Assembly (NCBI RefSeq): GCF_000359745.1
Contig: NZ_AQHN01000056.1
Location: forward strand, 452,501-495,851
DNA: 43,351 nt
Reading direction: 5' to 3'
Origin: Rhizobium freirei PRF 81
GTDB taxonomy: Bacteria > Pseudomonadota > Alphaproteobacteria > Rhizobiales > Rhizobiaceae
The translations under genes were made by a program, and so were the position numbers. The notes below the pieces were generated by a model. The model saw only the letters and a list, made by a program, of their open reading frames with translations, was not told the origin of the DNA and did no database searches. This document shows positions 11,966 through 20,139 of this stretch, one piece after another (position 1 is the first letter of the stretch; the number at the start of each line of letters is the position of its first letter).

Positions 11966-12592
11966 TCAATACTCCACTTTTAGGCTCGACCAGAGCTTAT
12001 TGAGGATGACGCCTTCCTTGGGGATATTTTCCTTGTTGAGGAAGGTAGCGACGAGAAGGCCGCCCCCTGGCTTCCCCGTTGCGACGATTTCGTAATCCAT
12101 GACATCGTTGTCCGTCGTCGTCTCGGCCTTGACGCCTTTCAGCACGCTGCCGCCGGGAAGCGTGCGCTGCGTGGCTTCCTTCGTTATTTTCGCGCCGCCG
12201 CTGATGCTTTCCTGCACCATCTGCTGCAGTACGAAATCGGTGATGCTGGTGGGATTGAGGCCTTTATATTCCTGGACGATGATGCCGGTGCCGATCGGCG
12301 TCATCAGCGCATATTGCTGCACGCCACCGCCGAGATCCGTTTTCGCGACCGTAAACTTGCCGTCATGATCGAAGGAGAACTTGCCGCCGGTAAAGGTCAC
12401 GGTTTCGCTGCGCTGCAGCGCCACCGAAACCTCGCGGCCGTCCTTCATGGTCACGTCGAGCGTATCGCCGGGATTGATACCCACCTCGACACCATCGATC
12501 GTGAGGCGAAACCCCTTGCCGTCCCCGGCGTTTGCTTGGCCCGCCACGAGGCAGCCGATGGCTATAGCGGTCGCGAGACGGAGTGGTCTCAT
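11966..12592 (-). CDS. Secreted protein of unknown function
   Basis: The 208-residue product has a clear Sec signal peptide (basic MRPLR, hydrophobic core, likely cleavage after GQANA at about 22). The mature protein is rich in beta-type sequence with many Gly, Thr and Val residues and no cysteine, so a periplasmic location is likely. I do not recognise a family or any catalytic motif. It starts with ATG at 12592, with an AGGAG-like sequence upstream. It lies between lysC (same strand, 171 bases away) and the divergent ubiG. Function cannot be assigned. Confidence 0.8.
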   Translation of the reverse strand: MRPLRLATAIAIGCLVAGQANAGDGKGFRLTIDGVEVGINPGDTLDVTMKDGREVSVALQRSETVTFTGGKFSFDHDGKFTVAKTDLGGGVQQYALMTPIGTGIIVQEYKGLNPTSITDFVLQQMVQESISGGAKITKEATQRTLPGGSVLKGVKAETTTDNDVMDYEIVATGKPGGGLLVATFLNKENIPKEGVILNKLWSSLKVEY

Positions 12593-12855
12593 GAGGAACT
12601 CCTCTATAAGCCGGTCGATCGGAATCGATCCCGGTTCTGAAAGTCCATGTTACACCCCGGCGTTTGATCGGCCATAAGATACCTCCATGTCAACCTCCGC
12701 ATCGCAATTCACGCCTCGAGATCAAGATACCTCACAGATGATCGAAGGTCGCAGGCCCTTGACATCGGGTGTCGATCGTCCGACTTCACCCATTGAGTGG
12801 AATTATTGCTTGCAGTCGCCCGAACCACGGAACGACGCAAATCACGGAGTGAACC

Positions 12856-13608
12856 ATGAGCGAAACGGTAAAGAGCACGATCGACCAGAGCGAAGTGGAC
12901 CGTTTCTCCGCCATGGCGGCGGAATGGTGGAGCCCGACCGGCAAGTTCAAGCCGCTGCACAAATTCAACCCGGTTCGCCTTGCCTATATCCGCGACCGCG
13001 CCTGCGAGAATTTCGACCGCGACCCGAAGAGCAGCCGGCCGCTTGAAGGTCTACGCGTGCTTGATATCGGCTGCGGCGGCGGATTGCTGTCGGAGCCGAT
13101 GGCGCGCATGGGCGCCGAGGTCGTCGGCGCCGATCCCTCCGAAAAGAATATCGGTATCGCCTCGACCCATGCGAAGGCCTCCGGCGTTCCGGTCGACTAT
13201 CGCGCCGTAACGGCCGAGCAGCTGGCCGAAGCCGGCGAGACCTTCGATATTGTACTGAACATGGAAGTGGTCGAGCACGTCGCCGATGTGGAATTCTTCC
13301 TCACCACCTGCGCGAAGATGGTGCGCCCCGGCGGATTGATGTTCGTCGCCACCATCAACCGCACCATGAAAGCAGCAGCACTCGCCATCTTCGCCGCCGA
13401 GAACGTGCTTCGCTGGCTGCCGCGCGGCACGCATCAATATGAAAAGCTCGTTCGTCCGGAAGAGATCGAAAAGCCGCTCGCCGCCAATGAATTGGAGATC
13501 ATCGCCCGTACCGGTGTGTTCTATTCGCCGCTGCAGGACCGATGGAACCTGTCAAAAGACATGGACGTGAATTACATGATGCTGGCGAAGCGGGCAAAAT
13601 TCAGCTGA
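12856..13608 (+). CDS. ubiG: Ubiquinone biosynthesis O-methyltransferase UbiG
   Basis: UbiG performs both O-methylation steps of ubiquinone synthesis. The 250-residue product carries the SAM motif [20 protein letters not shown], the acidic end of strand 2 (VVGADPS), and the family segment [21 protein letters not shown] near the N-terminus. The ATG at 12856 has GGAG seven bases upstream. A perfect -35-like TTGACA sits at 12759-12764 with no convincing -10 partner at the usual spacing. It is transcribed away from lysC, an arrangement common in alphaproteobacteria. Confidence 0.96.
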   Translation: MSETVKSTIDQSEVDRFSAMAAEWWSPTGKFKPLHKFNPVRLAYIRDRACENFDRDPKSSRPLEGLRVLDIGCGGGLLSEPMARMGAEVVGADPSEKNIGIASTHAKASGVPVDYRAVTAEQLAEAGETFDIVLNMEVVEHVADVEFFLTTCAKMVRPGGLMFVATINRTMKAAALAIFAAENVLRWLPRGTHQYEKLVRPEEIEKPLAANELEIIARTGVFYSPLQDRWNLSKDMDVNYMMLAKRAKFS

Positions 13609-13635
13609 AGACGCGCAGTCGAGCGAGACGGATTC

Positions 13636-14223
13636 CTAGACCTTCAAGGCCACCACATGCGCCAGCAAATCGCCCTGGCCTTCGGCATTGAGCGCTGCAA
13701 TGTCCTTAACCCGGCCTCGGTCGACGTTGACTGAATTGCCATCAGGCCCATAGGGCTGCTTGAACGTAAACGCTGCTGCGCTCGCTCCGCGATCGTGAAG
13801 AAGTTCCAGCCGCTCCGCACCATCCCTCCATTGCGGAACGGCGCCAGCATCCACCCACCAGAGCACCAGCGGCGGCCAGTTTTGCCTGACGTTCCAGTGC
13901 CGCGCATGTTTCAGCGCATCGGCATGCACGCCGCTATAGCTAAACGCCATCAGCGATTCGATATCTGCCCAGAGCGATAGCGACGATGGGGCGACGGCAA
14001 AACCGCTTCCCTCGATGAAACGCGGAAAGACCTGTTCGCCCCAACAGGCGACGCCAGGCTCGCCGGCATAGCCGGAGCGGCCAATGAAACCATGCGCTCG
14101 GGCGGCAGCCTCGAAATTCGCCGCTTCGCGCAGGCGAAACCCTTCGACGGCAGGGCTTTCATAGGCCGCGACATGCAGCCCGAAATTATACATCGCGAGA
14201 TGTTTGCCAGCCTGTGCCGGCAT
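13636..14223 (-). CDS. DUF3291 domain protein
   Basis: A 195-residue cytoplasmic protein with no membrane segment. I recognise the DUF3291 pattern: an N-terminal LAMYNFGL strand, SLWADIESLMAFSYSGVHADAL in the middle, and a WPPLVLWWVDAG segment. The family resembles ferredoxin-like monooxygenase folds, but no reaction is known. Its ATG at 14223 shares a base with the TGA of the DUF1178 gene (TGATG), which decides this start and indicates translational coupling. It is the last gene of the comF-led cluster. Confidence 0.8.
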   Translation of the reverse strand: MPAQAGKHLAMYNFGLHVAAYESPAVEGFRLREAANFEAAARAHGFIGRSGYAGEPGVACWGEQVFPRFIEGSGFAVAPSSLSLWADIESLMAFSYSGVHADALKHARHWNVRQNWPPLVLWWVDAGAVPQWRDGAERLELLHDRGASAAAFTFKQPYGPDGNSVNVDRGRVKDIAALNAEGQGDLLAHVVALKV

Positions 14224-14651
14224 CAGTTGATATCGTCGGGCAGTACGGGGATGGCGGCGATCTCGATGCCCTCTTCAACAAGAGCCTGCGCCTCGTCCGG
14301 CGTTGCCTTGCCGATGATCCCGCGCGCATCCGCCTCGCCATAATGGATCTTACGGGCTTCTTCGGGGAATTTCGTGCCGACATCCTCAGCATTGGCCTTG
14401 ATGGCCTCGACCGCTTCCTTGAGCTTGACCATCGCCTCCTTGCGCGCGGCGTCCATGGCCAGCGTCTGCATCTCGTCCTTCTTACGCGCGGTCGAAACCG
14501 AAGGCGCCATCAGAAGCTTGGAGATCGCAGCCGAATTGCAAACCGGGCACGTCAGAAAACCGCTTGCGACCTGACGGTCGAAATCGGCGCTTTCAGAAAA
14601 CCAGCCCTCGAATTCATGGGCGTTCTCACAGCTAAGCGAATAGCGGATCAA
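14223..14651 (-). CDS. DUF1178 family protein
   Basis: A 142-residue protein. The N-terminus MIRYSLSCENAHEFEGWF, with a C-x(n)-CPVC cysteine set (about residues 8 and 35-38), matches DUF1178, probably a small zinc-ribbon-like fold. The remainder is helical and charged. The start is a TTG at 14651 that overlaps the TGA of the upstream hydrolase gene (TTGA), so it is probably translated by coupling. Next to a nitrilase-family gene in many alphaproteobacteria; function unknown. Confidence 0.86.
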   Translation of the reverse strand: MIRYSLSCENAHEFEGWFSESADFDRQVASGFLTCPVCNSAAISKLLMAPSVSTARKKDEMQTLAMDAARKEAMVKLKEAVEAIKANAEDVGTKFPEEARKIHYGEADARGIIGKATPDEAQALVEEGIEIAAIPVLPDDIN

Positions 14652-15505
14652 GCAGCGACGCCTCCAGCCGCCGGCGTCGCGATCTTCTCCAGCGAAAATT
14701 CGCGCGCATTCTTCAGGTTCGGAATTTTGTCGTGCGCTGATTTCACAGCAGCAACGTCGATCTCGGCGATGACGACGGCCTCGCCCGTGCCGCCGGCTGA
14801 TGCCAGCACCTTGCCCCAGGGATCGATGATCATCGAGTGACCGAAGGTTTCGCGGCCGTCCTCATGCGTGCCGGCCTGCGCGGCGGCAATCACGAACATG
14901 CCGTTTTCGATGGCGCGGGCGCGCAACAGGATTTCCCAATGCGCCTCGCCGGTCTGCTTGGTGAAGGCGGCAGGCACCGTCATCACCTGGGCGCCGGCAA
15001 CGGCCTGGGCGCGGAACAGCTGCGGAAAGCGCACGTCGTAGCAGATGGAAAAGCCGAGTTCGGCAAAAGGCAGCGAGGTGATGCGCGCCTCAGATCCCGG
15101 CCGATAGACGGCGCTTTCGCGCCAGCTCTCGCCATTGTCGAGATCGACATCGAACATATGGATCTTGTCGTAACGATTGATCAGCTTGCCGTCAGGACCG
15201 AAGAGAAAACCGCGATTGGCGATCTTGCCGTCATCGAGCGCGATGGCGGTCGAGCCGATATGAAGGTATATGCCGAGTTCCTTTGCCAGCTCGGACGCCG
15301 TCTTGACGATGATATCGCCGGCCTCGTCGCGCAAGACTGCGCGCAGACCCGGCCGATCCTTCTGTACCGCACCCGTCATTTCCGGGGTCTGCACATAAAC
15401 AGCTCCCTGCGAGGCAGCGTCACGCACGAGACGCGCCATGGCGACGGCGTTCTTCACCGGATCGACACCGGAGCACATCTGAATGGCGGCGGCTTTGAAA
15501 CTCAT
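14648..15505 (-). CDS. Carbon-nitrogen hydrolase (nitrilase superfamily, Nit1-like)
   Basis: A 285-residue enzyme of the nitrilase superfamily with the complete Glu-Lys-Cys triad: E42 (TPEMTG), K114 (YDKIHMFDV) and C155 (SICYDVRFPQLFR). Overall length and the YDKIHMFDVD segment resemble Nit1/Nit2, whose known role is removing deaminated glutathione or omega-amides as metabolite repair. Neighbouring grxC is compatible with a glutathione link, though that is inference. It starts 23 bases after grxC and overlaps the DUF1178 gene by four bases. Confidence 0.93.
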   Translation of the reverse strand: MSFKAAAIQMCSGVDPVKNAVAMARLVRDAASQGAVYVQTPEMTGAVQKDRPGLRAVLRDEAGDIIVKTASELAKELGIYLHIGSTAIALDDGKIANRGFLFGPDGKLINRYDKIHMFDVDLDNGESWRESAVYRPGSEARITSLPFAELGFSICYDVRFPQLFRAQAVAGAQVMTVPAAFTKQTGEAHWEILLRARAIENGMFVIAAAQAGTHEDGRETFGHSMIIDPWGKVLASAGGTGEAVVIAEIDVAAVKSAHDKIPNLKNAREFSLEKIATPAAGGVAA

Positions 15506-15528
15506 CGTCGTCTCCCTTGCGAAGCGTC

Positions 15529-15786
15529 TTAGGCGGCCAGCATCGGATCGAGCTTGCCGGCCCGATCGAGCGCATGGATATCGTCGCAGCCGCCGACATG
15601 CTCGTCATTGATGAAGATCTGCGGGAAGGTCGAGGCACCGTTCGCCTTCGCGATCATCTCCTGACGCGCTTCCGGTGAATAGGTCGCATTGTGCTCGACA
15701 TAATCGACGCCCTTGGATTCGAGCAGGGACTTCGCGCGAGCACAGTAGCCGCAGAACTCACGCGTATAAATAATGACGGATGCCAT
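15529..15786 (-). CDS. grxC: Glutaredoxin 3
   Basis: An 85-residue single-domain glutaredoxin that reduces disulfides or mixed glutathione disulfides. The active site is C-G-Y-C at about residues 12-15, where most Grx3 proteins have C-P-Y-C; the glutathione-binding TFPQIFI and GGCDDI motifs are intact. The start is the ATG at 15786, 30 bases after the comF stop, within the minus-strand cluster. Confidence 0.96.
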   Translation of the reverse strand: MASVIIYTREFCGYCARAKSLLESKGVDYVEHNATYSPEARQEMIAKANGASTFPQIFINDEHVGGCDDIHALDRAGKLDPMLAA

Positions 15787-15816
15787 GATCCACTCCGGAA
15801 AAACTCAGATTTATTG

Positions 15817-16593
15817 TCATATAAGATGGCCGACGACCCTTGCAAAGGTCAAAACAGTGACATCCGCCGCGCCGGCTTTCTTCAACGCACGTGTCGCCGC
15901 GGCCACCGTCGCGCCCGTGGTATAGACGTCATCGACCAGTACGATACGCCGGCCGAACACGTCGGCGGCCCGATGCTCGGAGACCGCGAATGCGCCCCGC
16001 ACATTGTCCTGCCGCGCCTTGGCGCCGAGACCGACCTGCTGGCTCGTGCGCTTCACTCGCAACAGCGTCGCGGCAAGCAGCGGCTTTCCCGAGAGGCGGG
16101 CAACATGACGCGCCAGTTCGGCGGCCTGATTGTACTTGCGCGAAAACAGCCGCGCGCGATGCAAGGGCACCGGGATGATCGCGTCGCAGGCGGCGACCAT
16201 GCCGTCGCTGGCGCGCAGCATCCAGCCGGCCATCATCGGCGCCAGATCGGTGCGGTCGCGATATTTCAGGCTGAGAACGAGATCGCGCACGATGCCGTCG
16301 TGAACGGCGGCGGAGCGCAGCCGGTCGAAAGCGGGCGGATCGGCGATCGCCTCGGCGCTGAGAATCCCCGCGCCGAGATCGTGGGAAAACGGGCTGCCCA
16401 ATACCTCGCAATAGGGCCGCTCGATGAAACGGATGCCGGACCAGCAGGCGGGGCAAAGACCGCGATGCGCTCCGACCGCAACCCCGCAGCCTGGGCAGGC
16501 AGGCGGATAGATCAGATCCGCCAGCACCTGCCAGGGCCGCGTCAGCCCGACCCGTAGCGTCGATAAAGTGATTTCGCGCCCCATCATCCCCAT
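15817..16593 (-). CDS. comF: ComF family phosphoribosyltransferase-like protein
   Basis: A protein of about 258 residues with an N-terminal zinc-finger-like part (CPGCG and CPAC) and a C-terminal phosphoribosyltransferase-type domain with the PRPP-loop motif IVLVDDVYTTGAT. In naturally competent bacteria ComF helps DNA uptake; in rhizobia its role is unknown. The start is uncertain: ATGs at 16593, 16587 and 16584 lie close together and none has a strong ribosome binding site. The longer open frame upstream overlaps the divergent gene and is unlikely. First gene of a five-gene cluster. Confidence 0.88.
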   Translation of the reverse strand: MGMMGREITLSTLRVGLTRPWQVLADLIYPPACPGCGVAVGAHRGLCPACWSGIRFIERPYCEVLGSPFSHDLGAGILSAEAIADPPAFDRLRSAAVHDGIVRDLVLSLKYRDRTDLAPMMAGWMLRASDGMVAACDAIIPVPLHRARLFSRKYNQAAELARHVARLSGKPLLAATLLRVKRTSQQVGLGAKARQDNVRGAFAVSEHRAADVFGRRIVLVDDVYTTGATVAAATRALKKAGAADVTVLTFARVVGHLI

Positions 16594-16687
16594 ATGATTG
16601 ACACTAGCTTTTTCCCGCAGGCTTTGCGAAGGAAAACGCGCGTGCCCGGCACGCCTCGCCGAAATGATCATATTGCAGGAAACCGCC

Positions 16688-17572
16688 ATGGAAATCGTGT
16701 TCGACCAAGCGCTGCTTGCAGCCCGCAAGCAACGGGCACTGAGACAAGGCGACCCGAGGGCGGCATTTCTGCTCGATATCGCAGCAAGCGAGCTGGCGGA
16801 GCGGCTTTCCGTCATCGAACGGCACTTCGACGAAGCCGTGGAGCTTCACGGAACAACCGGCGTCGCGGCACGTCTGGCATTGGCAACCGGTAAGATCGGC
16901 AATTTGCGCCGGATCGAAAACGTAGCGGGTTTTGCCGCACCCGGCGAGGATGTCACCGAGGCGCCGCTGGAGGAATTGCCGCTGGAGGCGAATTCCGTCA
17001 ATCTCGTCCTCTCCCCGCTCAACCTGCATGTCACCAACGACACGCCCGGCGTTTTCATCCAGATCCGCCGCGCTTTGAAGGCCGACGGCCTTTTCCTGGC
17101 GGCAATCCCGGGCTTGGGCACGCTGCAGGAGCTGCGCGAGGTACTGCTCGCGACCGAAATCGAACTGACGGGCGGCGCCAGCCCGCGCGTCATCCCCTTT
17201 GCCGATGTCCGCGATGTCGGCGGCCTATTGCAGCGAGCCGGCTTTACCCTGCCCGTGATAGACGCCGAAACCTATACCGTGCGTTATGACAATCTCTTTG
17301 CCTTGATGCGCGACCTGCGCGCCATGGGAATGACCAATCCGCTTGCCGAACGCAGCCGCAAACCGCTGACGCGCGCCTTTTTCCTGCGTGCGGCAGAACT
17401 CTACGCCGAACGCTATTCCGATGCCGATGGCCGGATCAGAGCGACCTTCTCGATCGTCTACGCATCCGGATGGACACCGCATGAGAGCCAGCAGAAGCCG
17501 CTGCAGCCGGGCTCGGCAAAGGCACGGCTTGCCGACGCGCTCAAAGTCGAAGAACACAAGCTGAAACAATAA
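16688..17572 (+). CDS. SAM methyltransferase-like protein (BioC/NDUFAF5-like)
   Basis: A 294-residue protein starting at the ATG at 16688, with AGGAAA eight bases upstream; the frame extends upstream without family features. The central and C-terminal parts resemble BioC/NDUFAF5 class methyltransferases (NSVNLVLSPLNLHVTNDTPG, ALKADGLFLAAIPGLGTL, FADVRDVGGLLQRAGF). The expected glycine-rich SAM motif is degenerate (AVELHGTTGVAARLALATG). It may therefore be a divergent methyltransferase or an assembly factor; mitochondrial NDUFAF5 acts on complex I. Transcribed away from comF and convergent with the pilin gene. Confidence 0.78.
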   Translation: MEIVFDQALLAARKQRALRQGDPRAAFLLDIAASELAERLSVIERHFDEAVELHGTTGVAARLALATGKIGNLRRIENVAGFAAPGEDVTEAPLEELPLEANSVNLVLSPLNLHVTNDTPGVFIQIRRALKADGLFLAAIPGLGTLQELREVLLATEIELTGGASPRVIPFADVRDVGGLLQRAGFTLPVIDAETYTVRYDNLFALMRDLRAMGMTNPLAERSRKPLTRAFFLRAAELYAERYSDADGRIRATFSIVYASGWTPHESQQKPLQPGSAKARLADALKVEEHKLKQ

Positions 17573-17584
17573 AGCGCGATCGCC

Positions 17585-17767
17585 TCAGTTCGCCGCGGTG
17601 GACGAGGCCTGAACCGTGTTGGACAACAGGCTGAACGTGTTCGAAAGGCTGCCGCCGAAGGCGCCGACGCCGCTGATGATCGCAGCCGACATGAGCGCGG
17701 CGATGAGGCCGTATTCAATCACCGTGGCACCGGTCTTGTCATTGAAAAAACGCCGTACGGAACGCAT
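17585..17767 (-). CDS. Flp/Fap type IVb pilin
   Basis: A 60-residue prepilin. After a short basic leader (MRSVRRFFNDKTG) comes the class IVb signature ATVIEYGLIAALMSAAII: cleavage by prepilin peptidase is expected after the Gly, and the Glu five residues later plus following Tyr form the Flp motif. The ATG at 17767 has GGGGAG about ten bases upstream; an ATG nine codons earlier lacks one. No cpa/tad genes are visible nearby, so it would rely on an assembly machine encoded elsewhere. It lies 12 bases from the convergent methyltransferase-like gene. Confidence 0.92.
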   Translation of the reverse strand: MRSVRRFFNDKTGATVIEYGLIAALMSAAIISGVGAFGGSLSNTFSLLSNTVQASSTAAN

Positions 17768-17860
17768 AGGCTCAAAGCTCCCCAGCCGCAGCATTGGACA
17801 TCAACATCTCGTGAATCCGATGCTCGTCATGGCATCTGGCAGGCTATGCTTATGCAACCG

Positions 17861-18175
17861 TCAGCAGCCGCTATCGGCTCCGTAACCTTGAACGATGCAG
17901 ACCGAACCCGGCTCTTGCTGCAGCACGCTGCGGCGGATCGTATAACGCTTGCCGTTTTCAGTCTGAGGGATCGACCCCGTCGTAATATTGTCGAGATCCG
18001 GCGCACTTGCAAGCACGCGCGACTTGGATTTGTCGGAGAGCATCGGCGTCAGGATAAGCGAAAGCGCGACCGCCGCCGTACCGAACAGCAGAGCGATATT
18101 CAACGCGCCCGTCTTGCGCGACGTGGAATAGGACTGCTCTTTTTCCTGAACAGCTTTCCAGAAATCGTCGTCCAT
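17861..18175 (-). CDS. Small membrane protein of unknown function
   Basis: A 104-residue protein with an N-terminal charged stretch (MDDDFWKAVQEKEQS), one hydrophobic segment (about residues 25-44, ALNIALLFGTAAVALSLIL) and a hydrophilic tail with two cysteines near the C-terminus (C93 and the last residue). Likely one membrane pass with the tail in the periplasm. I recognise no domain. The ATG at 18175 has AGAAGG about nine bases upstream. It is on the same strand as the pilin gene, 93 bases away; a shared transcript is possible. Confidence 0.7.
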   Translation of the reverse strand: MDDDFWKAVQEKEQSYSTSRKTGALNIALLFGTAAVALSLILTPMLSDKSKSRVLASAPDLDNITTGSIPQTENGKRYTIRRSVLQQEPGSVCIVQGYGADSGC

Positions 18176-18561
18176 TATGTCAAGCCTTCTTTAACGCACC
18201 CAACAATCGCTTGATTGAGAGAATTGAATGCCAGAAGGTCATAAACGATCCCTTAATATCCACATGCAAATTAATGAGACGTAAAATTCCGGGACAGTGC
18301 CTGATTCGGCCTATGAGGCTGATTTCAAATGGCTAATTTTCGTTAACCATACTTCCCATGTGCGATGGTTGAGCGCGCCCAAAAGCATGCGCCAACTTCC
18401 CCAAACCATTTGTCCTGCCATATGTCGTCTAATCCCCTCATTGCGAGCAAGCACAAGAGGTAAAATTGCTCAAAGCACGATAAAGTTGAAAATGCCCGCC
18501 GCCCGTCTTGATAGGACATATAAAACAGATATCATTACTATGAGTTGTAGGGGCTAATATA
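18176..18561. other. AT-richer intergenic region between two small membrane protein genes
   Basis: A 386-base gap with divergent genes on either side, noticeably richer in A and T than the coding DNA. It must contain promoters for both, but no -35/-10 pair stood out. A short inverted repeat, AACCAT at 18345-18350 with ATGGTT at 18365-18370, is the only structure I noticed. An open frame at 18297-18557 has no ribosome binding site or domain and is not called. Confidence 0.5.
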
Positions 18562-18897
18562 ATGGTAGGTTTGCTTAAGGCCGCTGGCGGTTTGCTTATT
18601 GTCTTTGCGATTCTGGCCGCTGTCACGATGTTTTTCATGGGCGGCACAGCCGGCCTTTTCGCCGTGCTTTCTGGTGCCGTTTCAGCCGCCTTTGGCGGTA
18701 TTCTGACCATTGCTTTCGGATCGATGCTCGAACATCTGGAGACGATCAGTCGCCATTCACCGGGACAAACCGAACTGTTGAACGAGCTGCTACGCCAAGG
18801 CGCGAAGGAAAGCTCGCCTCATCGGGATTCGATCAAAACGCCGAAGCCGAGCCTCGAACAGCTCAGCAAGTCGAACTTCATCTTTAAGGAAATCTGA
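18562..18897 (+). CDS. Small membrane protein of unknown function
   Basis: A 111-residue protein with two closely spaced hydrophobic segments (about residues 6-28 and 30-53, rich in Gly and Ala), then a hydrophilic helical tail of about 55 residues (LEHLETISRHSPGQTELLNELL and a basic, serine-rich end). The start at 18562 has GGGG eight bases upstream. No family is recognised. It is monocistronic and ends 42 bases from the convergent Nudix gene, with a hairpin between. Confidence 0.68.
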   Translation: MVGLLKAAGGLLIVFAILAAVTMFFMGGTAGLFAVLSGAVSAAFGGILTIAFGSMLEHLETISRHSPGQTELLNELLRQGAKESSPHRDSIKTPKPSLEQLSKSNFIFKEI

Positions 18898-18906
18898 CCC
18901 GATGCC

Positions 18907-18934
18907 ATTTCCGGCGAAGCTAAATGCCGGAAAT
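18907..18934. terminator. Bidirectional hairpin between convergent genes
   Basis: ATTTCCGGC (18907-18915) and GCCGGAAAT (18926-18934) form a perfect 9-bp stem with a 10-base loop. It fills the 42-base gap between the small membrane protein gene and the Nudix gene. There is no long T tract on either side, so its strength as a terminator is uncertain. Confidence 0.5.
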
Positions 18935-18939
18935 CGCGC

Positions 18940-19353
18940 TTAAAGCAGATCCTGCAGGAAGGGGATCAGCGGCTCGTCGGCCGGCGGCATCGGATAGTCA
19001 CGCAGGGCCTGCGGCCGCACCCATTTGAGCGCCTGCCCTTCCCGGCCGTGCGGGATTCCTTCGTAACGCCGGCAGATATAAAGCGGCATCAGCAGATGGA
19101 AGGTTTCGTAGGTGTGGCTGGCAAAGGTCAGCGGCGCGAGGCAAGCGATCTTCGTCTGGATGCCGAGCTCTTCCTGCAGCTCGCGCACCAGCGTCTCCTC
19201 AGGCGTCTCGCCGACCTCGACCTTGCCGCCCGGGAACTCCCAGAGGCCGGCCAGCGACTTGCCCTCGGGGCGTTGCGCCAGAAGAATGCGGCCATCGGTA
19301 TCGATGAGCGCGCAGGCGGCAACGAGAACGATCTTGCGGCCAGCCTCGCTCAT
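18940..19353 (-). CDS. mutT: Nudix hydrolase, MutT-like (8-oxo-dGTP diphosphatase type)
   Basis: A 137-residue Nudix protein with the full Nudix box, beginning GGKVEVGETPEETL and ending RELQEELG, and the MutT-type LLAQRPEGKSLAGLWEFPGG segment before it. MutT removes oxidised guanine nucleotides from the pool. The start is placed at the ATG at 19353, which overlaps the TGA of the GNAT gene by four bases. It is the last gene of the PpiC-argJ cluster, a position it holds in many rhizobia. Confidence 0.93.
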   Translation of the reverse strand: MSEAGRKIVLVAACALIDTDGRILLAQRPEGKSLAGLWEFPGGKVEVGETPEETLVRELQEELGIQTKIACLAPLTFASHTYETFHLLMPLYICRRYEGIPHGREGQALKWVRPQALRDYPMPPADEPLIPFLQDLL

Positions 19354-20129
19354 ACTTCCCCCGGAGAACGCCAGTAACAATAACGATAGGCCTCGCGGAA
19401 CCCGAAACGGGCATATAGCGCCAGTGCCGGCTCGTTGGTGGCGCCCACCTGCAGCCAGGCGGTCTTGGCGCTGCGCATCCGCGCCCAGCGCAGTGCCGAC
19501 GTCAAGATCTCCGCGCCCAGGCCCTTGCGCCGATGCTGCGGCGAAACCGCAACCGACATCACGCCGGCAAGATCATTGTCCTGCACGCAAAGCGTCGTCG
19601 CCACGGGCCCGGCGTCGTCATTCTCGATGACGAAAAGACCCGAAGGCGGCTTGATGCTGCTCACCACCTCCGCCAGCGCAGGCTTCATCGCCGGATCGGC
19701 GCCGTCGACCATCAGGCTGGCATCGACATAACGGCCGACATCATGGCTCGGCAGGTGATCCAGCATGTCGGGCAGCTCGAGGTCGACGAGGTCAGCGGTC
19801 ATGACGATCGTCTCGTCGAAGCGTGTCCAGCCGCGCTCCCGCAGAAGATCGATGAGCTTCGGCGAGGCCAGCGGCGTCTCGCGCACCACCATCGGCCTGC
19901 CATAGGCTTCGAACTTGCGCTGCGCCTTCGCCAGCCGGATTTCGAGATCGCGATGATCGGAAGGATCGAGCGGCACGACGGAGTTGAGCCGCTTCGAGGG
20001 ATGGCCCGCCGTCAGCCGAACCTGCCAGCTGCCGTCATACTGCACGGAAGAGGCAGGCCAGGCCCGAAAGCCGACGGCTTCGAGCCTGCGCACCAAGGGC
20101 AGCTTGTTTATCGTGGACTGCGCATGCAT
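19350..20129 (-). CDS. GNAT family N-acetyltransferase
   Basis: About 259 residues. The C-terminal half is a GNAT fold with the acetyl-CoA loop motif VAVSPQHRRKGLGAEIL and a terminal ALALYARFGFREAYRYCYW segment; the N-terminal half resembles a degenerate second GNAT-like half. The start is uncertain: the ATG at 20129 lies 10 bases past the argJ stop, and another ATG at 20159 would overlap argJ by 20 bases; neither has a strong ribosome binding site. Substrate unknown. Coupled to mutT by a four-base overlap. Confidence 0.85.
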   Translation of the reverse strand: MHAQSTINKLPLVRRLEAVGFRAWPASSVQYDGSWQVRLTAGHPSKRLNSVVPLDPSDHRDLEIRLAKAQRKFEAYGRPMVVRETPLASPKLIDLLRERGWTRFDETIVMTADLVDLELPDMLDHLPSHDVGRYVDASLMVDGADPAMKPALAEVVSSIKPPSGLFVIENDDAGPVATTLCVQDNDLAGVMSVAVSPQHRRKGLGAEILTSALRWARMRSAKTAWLQVGATNEPALALYARFGFREAYRYCYWRSPGEV

Positions 20130-20139
20130 CAGCGAGGTA

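Noticed and set aside
12687..13046. Open frame overlapping the start of ubiG (MSTSASQF...)
   Set aside because: It runs into ubiG in another frame and lacks a clear ribosome binding site.
15529..15786. CGYC active site considered as a monothiol glutaredoxin
   Set aside because: Both cysteines are present; only the proline is changed, so it is still a dithiol enzyme.
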